Shown: one piece after another, positions 9,292-16,633 of the stretch
How positions within the stretch are numbered: the stretch's first letter is position 1
Layout: each line of letters begins with the position of its first letter
Origin: Limnobacter sp.
GTDB taxonomy: Bacteria > Pseudomonadota > Gammaproteobacteria > Burkholderiales > Burkholderiaceae_B
Length of the DNA stretch: 64,000 bases
NCBI GenBank assembly: GCA_029866125.1
Contig: JARWZZ010000016.1
Location: 1 to 64,000, forward strand
Reading direction: 5' to 3'
Position numbers and translations under genes: made by a program
Notes under the pieces: model-generated
The model's database searches: none
What the model saw: only the letters and a program-made list of their open reading frames with translations
Told to the model about the DNA's origin: nothing

Positions 9292-9320
9292 TTGACAAAG
9301 ATTTCTGTCATTTTTACAAG
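9292..9320 (+). promoter_or_regulatory. Candidate sigma70 promoter, distal, RoxA-like locus
   Basis: A perfect -35 TTGACA (9292-9297) is followed by a 17-bp spacer and TACAAG (9315-9320), which matches four of six -10 positions. It lies in the 408-bp gene-free stretch 9167-9574 before the RoxA-like gene. Between it and a second promoter candidate lie the 12-mer shared with the FadL-type gene and the inverted repeat AAGGTA-AG-TACCTT (9364-9377). Confidence 0.35.
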
Positions 9321-9346
9321 GGGTTTGAACAGGCCCTCTAGTCCAA

Positions 9347-9377
9347 ACACTTGTTAACCTACAAAGGTAAGTACCTT
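9347..9377. promoter_or_regulatory. Shared 12-mer and inverted repeat upstream of the RoxA-like gene
   Basis: ACACTTGTTAAC (9347-9358) repeats exactly the element found at 8222-8233 before the FadL-type gene. Six bases on is an inverted repeat with arms AAGGTA and TACCTT around AG (9364-9377). Both lie about 70-100 bp before the proximal promoter candidate, a usual place for an activator site. The regulator is not in view. Confidence 0.35.
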
Positions 9378-9447
9378 CGGGTAACTCGACCCAGTGTTTA
9401 CGCCACTTTCACCACAAAATACGCTTTTTTGTAAGCTTTTTACGAGC

Positions 9448-9476
9448 TTGTCAGCCTTGCATTGCTCACCTACACT
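9448..9476 (+). promoter_or_regulatory. Candidate sigma70 promoter, proximal, RoxA-like locus
   Basis: TTGTCA (9448-9453, five of six -35 positions), a 17-bp spacer, then TACACT (9471-9476, four of six -10 positions). A start near 9483 would give a leader of about 90 bases to the gene at 9575. Its ribosome site is AGGAG about nine bases before the ATG. Confidence 0.4.
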
Positions 9477-9574
9477 GGGTCCGTGAAAAACGCTGTCGCA
9501 GCGGCTTTTGCAATTTTAAAAAAGCTCCGAAGCAGAGAGCCTAACAACAAAAAACTCAACAGGAGACAGCCGCA

Positions 9575-12022
9575 ATGCGTCTTGTTTTTTCCAACACAGC
9601 ATTAGCCATTGGGCTGAGCGCTGCGCTTGTCGCAGGATTTCTAGCCCCAGCGGCTTCAGCCGCCCCCCCAATCGAGAAGAAAACAGGTGTAGTGCCCGCG
9701 CCAGACTACTGGCCTGCAAGTGCAAATGTGCCGATACCCAAAACACCGCACAAAGAAACAATCCGCTCGGTGTCGCTGGAAGATTTGGACAAACGCGGCG
9801 TGTTGCCTCTGGGGGTTTACAACGGCACACCGCAACTGAATACCAACCTGAAATGGTACGAAGACAACTTTTACGCCACCTTGGCCGCCAAAAAGGTGTG
9901 GAACAAAGGCACCAGCCCCAAAAAGCATGAGTTTCAAGGCCCAATTACTTGGACCTACGCGCCCATTCCCCAAAAGGCACCACCCCCTTGCGACCAGCCC
10001 CAGCCCACTGGCTATGATGCCGACAGCTGCCGGTATGTGTTGACCCTGTTTAAAGACGTGGAAGCCAAGGACCCCGCCAAAGCAACTGCTTTGCGCAACC
10101 AAGTGCGCCGTGGCCGAGATGTTTGGTACAAAGGCACGTTCGGCAATCAAGACGAGCCCTATTTGCACTTTGCCCGCGCTGCGGGTGGGCAAGACAAAAT
10201 TTGGTACCCGTGGCTAGACACCCGTGAGCGTAAAAACCGCTTTACCAAGTACGGCTTGATCAATGACCCTGATTGCACGGAAGGCGATGCGTCAACCAAC
10301 TGGTGGGACAAATGCCAAGACCCGCACAGCTCGGGAGTACTGGGTTATCGCAAGTACTATGCAGACCCAACCGTGGATGAAAAATCAGGCAAGGTGGTGT
10401 TTGACCCTAAAAAGTCCCCGTACCAGAAAGACGAGCTGCAGAAAAACATGCGCTACGTGGTTGGGCACCCCTGCATTCAGTGCCACGTGGGCATGAACCC
10501 CAATAACCCGCCAAGCAACCCCAACGAACCCAAGTGGGAAAACCTGTCGGGCACCATCGGCAACCAGCACATTATTCAGCCTTTGATGTTTTTTCAAGGT
10601 GCTGACCATGACGCAGTGGCCAAGCACATCCTGAAAGCTGGGCGCCCAGGAACCATTGACACCTCCCTGGTGGCCAATGACTTCATGAACAACCCGGGCA
10701 CGCAAAACAACATCATGGACTTTCAGAACCGCCGGGTGTTCAAGCACAAAATGAAAGACCCCATTACGGGCGAAATCAAGGAAGGCTTGACCCAGAACGT
10801 GCTGAAAGGCGGTGAAGACTCTGTGGGCGACCGTTTGGCTTTGATCCGCGTGTACGTGAACATTGGTATGTGCACCGAAGAATGCTGGACGCCCAACTTC
10901 CCGACACCGGGTAAGTTTTTGGGTGAACGCGCCAAGCAAAGCCCATTCAGCATCAAACAGTGCGCGGCAGAATGCGAGCCTTGGAATTATGCAGATGCCA
11001 AAATGCATGACTTGGCCGCCTACCTGATTACCGGCGGCCCCAATTACCTGCTGAAGTCGCAGGAGGCGGACGGCACGCCCGGTGCGAAATACGTGGACTT
11101 GAGCAAAGTGCCTCAGGGACGCAAAATTTTCGCGCAGGAATGTGCAAGTTGCCACTCTTCCAAAGTGGCTCCTGAAAACATTCGTCGGGACAAAGCTGCG
11201 GTGGCCCGCTTCTACGAAGGCCATGTGTTTGGTAACGAAGAATTTTGGCAATACGAGTTCACGAAAGAAGAACGCGAGTCGGCTGAGTTCATTGCCAAAT
11301 ACCTGACCAAAGATGCGAAAGGCGTGTTGAAACCCAAGCAGTTCGCGGAGAAAGGCGTGTTTGGTCAAGATTGGTTAGGCAGTGATGAACCCACTCCCTT
11401 CCATGAAATTGGTACCAATATGTGTCGCGCCATGCATGACAACCACAACAAAGGCCAAATTTGGGAAGAGTTCTCCTCCGAGACCTTTAAGCAGCGCAAA
11501 TCCCCCGGCAAAGTGGATGTGGTGATGAACCGCATGGTGCCAGGGCTTGGTGGCGTGAAAGTGGGCGAGAAGGAAGTGACAGGCGGCCCTGGGTATTACC
11601 GCAACATCAGCTTGTTGTCGGCATGGGCTACATCACCCTTCTTGCACAACAATGCAATTGGTGAAATGCCTGTGCTGAAAGACGGCACGCCTGATGTATC
11701 TATCCGTGGTCGAATCAAAGCCTTTGAAGACGCATTTGCTGAACTCATGATGAGTGACGACCCGAACGTCAAGCCCAGCCGTCCGCAAAAAATCTCAAAG
11801 ACCGATGTTGACCTGAAAATTGCGCCTAGGGAAGACATGCAAGGCCCCATCAAACTGCCTGTGTCCAAAGGTACACCGTATGCGAACTTTGCATCCAGCG
11901 ACCCCCACAGGCCCATCACACAAAAATGTGATGATTTGGTGGAAAACAAGGGGCACCAGTTTGGCGTCTCACTCACACCCGAGCAAAAAACGGCTCTGCG
12001 TGAGTTCCTGAAAGTGATGTAA
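9575..12022 (+). CDS. RoxA-like di-haem c-type cytochrome (oxygenase/peroxidase superfamily)
   Basis: An 815-residue secreted protein with a signal peptide cut near ASA-APP (residue 28). It has two haem c motifs, C300-IQ-CH304 and C523-AS-CH527. The first is followed by VGMNPNNPPSNPNEPKWENL and TIGNQH, as I recall from rubber oxygenase RoxA relatives. Near the C-terminus SLLSAWATSPFLHNNAIGEM, with H691, matches the MauG/CCP/RoxA segment that supplies a distal haem ligand. RoxA cleaves poly(cis-1,4-isoprene) with O2; MauG and CCP act on proteins and peroxide. At 815 residues this is longer than RoxA (about 680). The substrate is unknown. It begins a four-gene haem-rich locus. Confidence 0.72.
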   Translation: MRLVFSNTALAIGLSAALVAGFLAPAASAAPPIEKKTGVVPAPDYWPASANVPIPKTPHKETIRSVSLEDLDKRGVLPLGVYNGTPQLNTNLKWYEDNFYATLAAKKVWNKGTSPKKHEFQGPITWTYAPIPQKAPPPCDQPQPTGYDADSCRYVLTLFKDVEAKDPAKATALRNQVRRGRDVWYKGTFGNQDEPYLHFARAAGGQDKIWYPWLDTRERKNRFTKYGLINDPDCTEGDASTNWWDKCQDPHSSGVLGYRKYYADPTVDEKSGKVVFDPKKSPYQKDELQKNMRYVVGHPCIQCHVGMNPNNPPSNPNEPKWENLSGTIGNQHIIQPLMFFQGADHDAVAKHILKAGRPGTIDTSLVANDFMNNPGTQNNIMDFQNRRVFKHKMKDPITGEIKEGLTQNVLKGGEDSVGDRLALIRVYVNIGMCTEECWTPNFPTPGKFLGERAKQSPFSIKQCAAECEPWNYADAKMHDLAAYLITGGPNYLLKSQEADGTPGAKYVDLSKVPQGRKIFAQECASCHSSKVAPENIRRDKAAVARFYEGHVFGNEEFWQYEFTKEERESAEFIAKYLTKDAKGVLKPKQFAEKGVFGQDWLGSDEPTPFHEIGTNMCRAMHDNHNKGQIWEEFSSETFKQRKSPGKVDVVMNRMVPGLGGVKVGEKEVTGGPGYYRNISLLSAWATSPFLHNNAIGEMPVLKDGTPDVSIRGRIKAFEDAFAELMMSDDPNVKPSRPQKISKTDVDLKIAPREDMQGPIKLPVSKGTPYANFASSDPHRPITQKCDDLVENKGHQFGVSLTPEQKTALREFLKVM

Positions 12023-12030
12023 TAGAAACC

Positions 12031-12067
12031 ACCGCCGAGGGCTATAAACCTTCGGCGGTTTGTTTTT
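12031..12067 (+). terminator. Rho-independent terminator between RoxA-like gene and next gene
   Basis: An 11-pair stem (12031-12041 with 12049-12059, one G-T pair, loop CTATAAA) is followed by TTTGTTTTT. It begins nine bases after the stop of the RoxA-like gene and lies before the next gene of the same strand. Either the downstream genes have a further promoter or they are expressed by read-through at a lower level. Confidence 0.8.
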
Positions 12068-12109
12068 GGCTTGATCACCTACATAATTGGGAAATTCAAA
12101 CAGCATCCT

Positions 12110-13900
12110 ATGACTATTTTTAATCCTTTAATCGGTATTAAAACCTTTCCCATTGCAGTGATGGCTCTGACCTTCAGCTTGTTAGGCTGCAGCAAATCGG
12201 ATGAACCTTTGTCCACCGCACAAGTGACAGACTTGGCCTCAGCACAAGTCCAAACCCAAACGGACGAAGGCAGCGAGAAGTTGGAAATTACACCCCGCGT
12301 AATTCCGCAAACCGACTTGCCGCCTGAAGGCACAAGGTCGCTTTTTGACCACTTTGCCGCACAAAACCATGGCGTGCCCTACCCCTTCAGCAAACTGGTA
12401 GAAACGCTGGGCAAACTAAACCCTGAAGGCAAAGCACCTGTGGTGGTGATGCTGCCCCATGGCCGTTCCCTGTTAAAAGGGCAAGCCAATGATGAAAAGC
12501 CAAGGGTGCTGCTGGCTGCTGACTTTCAAGCCCCCAACACCGAAGCCGCATTGGGCGTGAACATGCGCGGGCAAATGTTTTTGGGCTTTACCGAAAATGC
12601 GGACGAAATTGAAGTCCTGAGTTACAACGAGGCGGCAGGCCGATTTGAATTTCAACTGGTGCAGGACTACACCGAAACGGGCTCACGCAAGCTGGTGTAT
12701 GCCAAACGGCAAATTTGCCTGACCTGCCACCAAGGCGGTGCGCCTATATTCTCGCAACGCCCGTGGAACGAGACCAACGCCTCCACCCAAACCATTCAAA
12801 ACATATTGACTGCCAGAAAAGGCGCTGGGCTGGACCCCCACAGCTATTTGGGCTTACCCACTTCTGTGCCCCTATCCGAACCCGAGCGTTACGATGAATT
12901 AACCGATGTTGCCAGCTTTTTCGCAACCACCCAGAAGCTTTGGCTAGACGGCTGCGGCAAAGGCGATGAAGGCATGGCTTGCCGCAAAACCCTGTTTAAA
13001 CTGGCCCTGGAGTACAAAGCACAGCCCGGCGATTTCAAAGAGGAAGGCCCGATTGTCAGCACACTGAAAGAGTTGCAAAAAGCAAGTTTGGGCAACAAGC
13101 CGATCTTGGTTGCAGAGTCGGATTTGGTAAACCGGGACCCGTATGCCGAAATTGGCGGATGGAAAGGCTTTGTCCGCAAATTCACCAGCGCCAACATCAA
13201 GCTGGGCGACGGCGCCAAAAACAATGAAGACTTGGAGGCGTTTGACAAACTACCCAAATTGCCCGTTGCCTTGGACCCGCTCACCAAGCGCCAGCCCAAA
13301 CGCACACTCACGGCAGACCACATTGACGGCGTATACGGCGTGGCCAGCTTGCTGACTGAAAGCGACATTCAAAGCCTGATGAAACGGGCAGACTTTCAAA
13401 TTGGAACGCTGACCCGCGCGGTTGACCAATTGCCCAACGAGCTGTTTGGTGAACGGCAATTCGAACGCGTCAAACTGGTCCAAGCCTTGATGGAATCCAA
13501 GAATCTTCCCGGTCCGTCCAAAAACTTGCAGTACGCGTTTACAGACGTGTCGGAGATGTCGCCCCCAGTTGCATCAGGCGAGCCGCCTTTGGAACTCTCA
13601 GCCAACTCCCCGCTACTGGCCTACAAGGAGTACTGCTTCTCCTGCCACCGAGGCAACCCCTCCAAGCGCCTTAACTTTTTGGGTGCCGACACGGAGGACA
13701 AAGTATTGGCTGAGTTGAAAGATAAAATCGAAGTACGGGACGCGCTGGACTGGGACAGGTACAAAGGCACGGACAAGGCTTCCATACTGATGCCCCCCAC
13801 AGACTCTGCCCAATATGCAAAACTGGTGGACCATTTGAAAAAAGACCCCGACGCTTTGAAAACCATGCGGGCCACAGTGCCGGGTTTGTTTGGCCTGTAA
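12110..13900 (+). CDS. Di-haem c-type cytochrome lipoprotein
   Basis: About 596 residues from ATG 12110. The frame is open to a TTG at 12071, but the ATG gives a normal lipoprotein signal, MTIFNPLIGIKTFPIAVMAL, ending in the lipobox LLGC. Two haem c motifs are visible, C203-LT-CH207 (in KRQICLTCHQGGAPIFSQRP) and C509-FS-CH513 (in YKEYCFSCHRGNPSKR), about 300 residues apart. The stretch between them matches no domain I can name; I recall similar uncharacterised proteins in other Proteobacteria. A lipid anchor and two haems suggest an envelope-bound electron carrier. It probably passes electrons to or from the RoxA-like enzyme, but this is inferred from position. A terminator precedes it. Confidence 0.7.
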   Translation: MTIFNPLIGIKTFPIAVMALTFSLLGCSKSDEPLSTAQVTDLASAQVQTQTDEGSEKLEITPRVIPQTDLPPEGTRSLFDHFAAQNHGVPYPFSKLVETLGKLNPEGKAPVVVMLPHGRSLLKGQANDEKPRVLLAADFQAPNTEAALGVNMRGQMFLGFTENADEIEVLSYNEAAGRFEFQLVQDYTETGSRKLVYAKRQICLTCHQGGAPIFSQRPWNETNASTQTIQNILTARKGAGLDPHSYLGLPTSVPLSEPERYDELTDVASFFATTQKLWLDGCGKGDEGMACRKTLFKLALEYKAQPGDFKEEGPIVSTLKELQKASLGNKPILVAESDLVNRDPYAEIGGWKGFVRKFTSANIKLGDGAKNNEDLEAFDKLPKLPVALDPLTKRQPKRTLTADHIDGVYGVASLLTESDIQSLMKRADFQIGTLTRAVDQLPNELFGERQFERVKLVQALMESKNLPGPSKNLQYAFTDVSEMSPPVASGEPPLELSANSPLLAYKEYCFSCHRGNPSKRLNFLGADTEDKVLAELKDKIEVRDALDWDRYKGTDKASILMPPTDSAQYAKLVDHLKKDPDALKTMRATVPGLFGL

Positions 13901-13945
13901 ATTAAAACAAAACCAAGCCGAAAGCACAGGCAGGAGACCCCAAAA

Positions 13946-14722
13946 GTGAATATGAATTTGAAGACAATACCACTGGCACTGACCTTGACGATGAGCTGCT
14001 TTGCAACTGCGCAAGCACAGCCCCTATTTGCCAACCTGTACAAGCAGCAGTACGGTTACACACCTGCCTGTATTGCCTGCCACCGGGATGGCGGGGGCTC
14101 GGTGCTTAACAGCTATGGTGAACAGTTCAAAAAGGCCGGTGAATCAGCCGCCGCATTCAAAGCGGTTGCGGACAAAGACTCCGATGGCGATGGATTTGCC
14201 AATGCGGTCGAAGCTTTGGCCAAAGCCAACCCGGGCAGGAAGGACTCCACGCCCAAAGACAAAGGCCAATGGCTGGATGTTTCAAGCTTGATTCCCAAGG
14301 AAGTTCAGGATCAATTCCCAACCGTCAAAGAATACCTGCCGCGCGATGCCATGCTGACCGAGCAAGACATCAGCCGCGCCAAATCCATGGGCGCAACTCT
14401 GAGCAATGCGGACATCAACACGATTTACATCCCGTTGGTGGACCGCAAACCGGCAGGTACCGGCCTGATTTTTCAAGCTGAGTTTAAGGGCAAGCCCTTT
14501 TTCCTGATGATGACCACCGACCGCAACCTGAACATCACCAAAGTGGCCCCGGTAAACACTCGTCAAGTGGAAGCAGCAGCCAAAGCCACGGTGTACAAAA
14601 TCTTTGAGGGTGTGGCGTTGGACAAGTTACCCGAAGCCAAGGGCGATGATTTGAATGCTGCCATTACCCAAGCGGTCAAGAAGGCAGGCACACTGGTCTT
14701 TGTTCGATTGAAAAGCGCCTGA
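13946..14722 (+). CDS. Periplasmic mono-haem protein with Asp-rich motif
   Basis: A 258-residue secreted protein. The start is GTG 13946, because AGGAG at 13932-13936 is nine bases upstream; the ATG two codons later is too far. The signal peptide ends near AQA-QPL. One haem c motif, C42-IA-CH46 in ACIACHRDGGGSVLNSYG, is followed by DKDSDGDGF (residues 76-84), an EF-hand/thrombospondin-3-like calcium motif. The C-terminal half contains FQAEFKGKPFFLMMTTDRNL, faintly like an FMN-binding domain, which I would not assign. The pair of haem site and DxDxDG loop is common in small multidomain cytochromes. It is likely a soluble partner of the flanking haem proteins. Confidence 0.7.
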   Translation: MNMNLKTIPLALTLTMSCFATAQAQPLFANLYKQQYGYTPACIACHRDGGGSVLNSYGEQFKKAGESAAAFKAVADKDSDGDGFANAVEALAKANPGRKDSTPKDKGQWLDVSSLIPKEVQDQFPTVKEYLPRDAMLTEQDISRAKSMGATLSNADINTIYIPLVDRKPAGTGLIFQAEFKGKPFFLMMTTDRNLNITKVAPVNTRQVEAAAKATVYKIFEGVALDKLPEAKGDDLNAAITQAVKKAGTLVFVRLKSA

Positions 14723-14730
14723 GTGGGCTG

Positions 14731-15636
14731 ATGAGAGTGGCTGGTATGCAAAGTTTTTTGCAAAAGTTTATTTTGACAGCGGTACTGGGTGTTTCGATTG
14801 GATCTGGATTTGGGCTAACCCAAGGATTCAAAATAGATACCCCTTCGGCCAATGCTCAAACCCAGGAGCAGGCTCAGAGCTCAGCAACAACAGCTTCATC
14901 AATCGATGCAAGCCCCGCTGCCCCCCCCGCTGAAAACTTTGATTTTTTCAGTGATGCCCCAGTGGAATCCAAGGAGATTGTGGTCATTCCACCCGCCAAT
15001 TCAAAGTGGATTACGGTGGGCGGCCCCGCAGCCCTGCTGTCTTTCATGGTGTTGCTGCTGTGGATCACCAAAATACTGATTCCATTTGAAAAGCACACGG
15101 TTGACATCAACTTGCGCAACTTCCCCCCTGCTGCCAAACGGGGCATGGCCATTGCCGTGGTGTTGTTTGGAATTGCGTTTACTTTCGGTGCAAGTCAGGT
15201 TTGGTATCAAATGCAGTTTTTCAGCAGCTCGGCTGAATACATTGCCAGCATGTCCATGGGCAAACTCATCGTCATGACCCATGCCCACTTGTTTGGTTTC
15301 ACCACCGCATTTTTTATTGTGGGCATCCCGTTTTCGATGCAATTCAATCACATCCGCTTTTACCAATGGATTTTCCCGATCGGACTTGCGGCTTCATTGA
15401 CTGACGTGATGAGCTGGTGGGGAATCAAATACATTGACCATTCTTTCGAATGGGTGTCGATGGTGTGTGCGCTTTTGTTTTCAGCCACCTACCTGTTTAT
15501 GCTGATTGGCTTGCTTCGTACTTTGGCCTTCCCTGAGGTAATTTGGGCCTCAGACAAAGACAGGGCAGCCCGCATCGAGAGAATTCAACGAAAACGGGCC
15601 GCCAGCAAAGAGTTCAAGAAGTTTTTTGATCAATAA
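14731..15636 (+). CDS. Multi-pass membrane protein with conserved-looking histidines
   Basis: A 301-residue protein starting at ATG 14731, nine bases after the previous stop; ATG 14746 is an alternative. It has a first hydrophobic segment or signal (residues 8-30), a Gln/Ala/Ser/Pro-rich linker to about residue 75, and then about five membrane segments from residue 90 to 275. The C-terminal tail is very basic (RAARIERIQRKRAASKEFKK). Within the membrane part lie MTHAHLFGFTTAFFIVGIPF, FNHIRFYQW and IDHSFEW. Paired helix histidines could bind haem b or a quinone. I do not recognise a named family. It is the likely membrane electron-transfer partner of the three haem proteins. Confidence 0.6.
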   Translation: MRVAGMQSFLQKFILTAVLGVSIGSGFGLTQGFKIDTPSANAQTQEQAQSSATTASSIDASPAAPPAENFDFFSDAPVESKEIVVIPPANSKWITVGGPAALLSFMVLLLWITKILIPFEKHTVDINLRNFPPAAKRGMAIAVVLFGIAFTFGASQVWYQMQFFSSSAEYIASMSMGKLIVMTHAHLFGFTTAFFIVGIPFSMQFNHIRFYQWIFPIGLAASLTDVMSWWGIKYIDHSFEWVSMVCALLFSATYLFMLIGLLRTLAFPEVIWASDKDRAARIERIQRKRAASKEFKKFFDQ

Positions 15637-15643
15637 GTCTTAA

Positions 15644-16051
15644 TCACAGGCCCAAAGCTGCGATGCCGGCTTTGGCGATTTGTGCATCTTGGTCTGATTT
15701 CACGCCTGATACACCCACAGCACCTACCACCTGCCCATTGACCAACACAGGCACGCCACCTTCCAACAAGCCATCCACGTAAGGAGCTGTTACAAAGGCT
15801 GTTCTTCCGTTGTTGATAATGTCTTCGAGAATTTTGGTTTCGCGCCGGGCCACTGCCGCAGTTTTGGCTTTGGAAGGGCCAATGTGTGCACTCATTGGGG
15901 GAGCACCATCCAAGCGAAGCATGCCCAGTAAGTGGCCACCGTCGTCCGCCACGGCAATGGTGACTGCCCATTGATTGGCCAATGCCTCAGCCTTGGCGGC
16001 TTGCAAGATGGTTTCGACGTCCGCGCAGGACAAAGCTGATTTGGTGTACAT
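15644..16051 (-). CDS. GlcG/HbpS-family protein (DUF336)
   Basis: About 135 residues from ATG 16051, the usual family length; TTTGGGGA ends five bases before it. A longer frame to 16141 is rejected. The sequence MYTKSALSCADVETILQAAK, VADDGGHLLGMLRLDGAP, SKAKTAAVARRETK and LPV-type end GGVPVLVNGQVVGAVGVSG are characteristic. Members include GlcG of glycolate loci and HbpS, an extracellular haem-binding sensor in Streptomyces. It has no clear signal peptide here. It converges with the haem locus, with seven bases between the stops, which makes a haem-related role attractive but not established. Confidence 0.85.
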   Translation of the reverse strand: MYTKSALSCADVETILQAAKAEALANQWAVTIAVADDGGHLLGMLRLDGAPPMSAHIGPSKAKTAAVARRETKILEDIINNGRTAFVTAPYVDGLLEGGVPVLVNGQVVGAVGVSGVKSDQDAQIAKAGIAALGL

Positions 16052-16137
16052 GTGATCCCCAAAGGTGTGAAATGAAGGTGTGGAAATGATCATGAGATTA
16101 AACAATCTCAGATTATGACGCATCTGGGGATTACCCC

Positions 16138-16620
16138 TCACTGTGCAACTGAAACCGTGGGCTGAGTTGTGGATTCCACCGTGGGCTCAACTTTCTGGTC
16201 GCTCATTGACTCCCTCATTGGCTCGCTGGGTGCTTCTATCACCGGCTCGGGCTCGGGCAAAGGTGGAGGCACCACCACTCCGCAAGTAAGTCCTTCCGTG
16301 GGTGGCGGGCAAAGCGCGGGCTTGGCAGCCTCACCCGCACCAGCAGTGACGGATTTGCCTGCACCAATCTCAACAATCACTTCGTTTTGTAAGCGAAACT
16401 GCGTGCTGTCTGTTCGAATCAGCAAACGCTCTTGATCCTGGACCACTTCACGCATACCGGCACCAAAGCCCGAACTGAAGCCCGAACTGAAGTCGGTACC
16501 GAACCCACCCGAAAGCCCCGAAGAGCCCGAAAAAACTGGCCCCTGAGCGACAGCCAGATTCAAAAACAAAGTAGTCACCAACAATGAGCCCACAGACACA
16601 ACAGCGGCAAATTTTCTCAC
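16138..16620 (-). CDS. Small secreted protein downstream of the TpsB transporter
   Basis: About 160 residues from GTG 16620, with AAGGA ten bases upstream overlapping the transporter's stop region; the frame is open to 16731 but the extension lies inside the transporter gene. A signal peptide (RKFAAVVSVGSLLVTTLF...AVAQ) leads to a Gly/Ser-rich stretch SGLSGGFGTDFSSGFSSGFG, a short charged section EVVQDQERLLIRTDSTQFRL, and a Pro/Glu/Ser-rich tail. No known domain. It could be an unusual secreted substrate of the transporter, but it lacks the large filamentous-haemagglutinin-like TPS domain expected of TpsA. Confidence 0.6.
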   Translation of the reverse strand: MRKFAAVVSVGSLLVTTLFLNLAVAQGPVFSGSSGLSGGFGTDFSSGFSSGFGAGMREVVQDQERLLIRTDSTQFRLQNEVIVEIGAGKSVTAGAGEAAKPALCPPPTEGLTCGVVVPPPLPEPEPVIEAPSEPMRESMSDQKVEPTVESTTQPTVSVAQ

Positions 16621-16633
16621 GATGCAAGCATCC

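Noticed and set aside
10385-11368. 327-codon minus-strand frame inside the RoxA-like gene
   Set aside because: It is the shadow of a gene with signal peptide and two haem motifs. Its own translation shows no domain, and its Phe/His/Val-rich content is typical of antisense frames here.
16169-16435. Gly/Ser-rich 88-codon plus-strand frame
   Set aside because: It lies opposite the small secreted protein, whose signal peptide and ribosome site support the minus strand.
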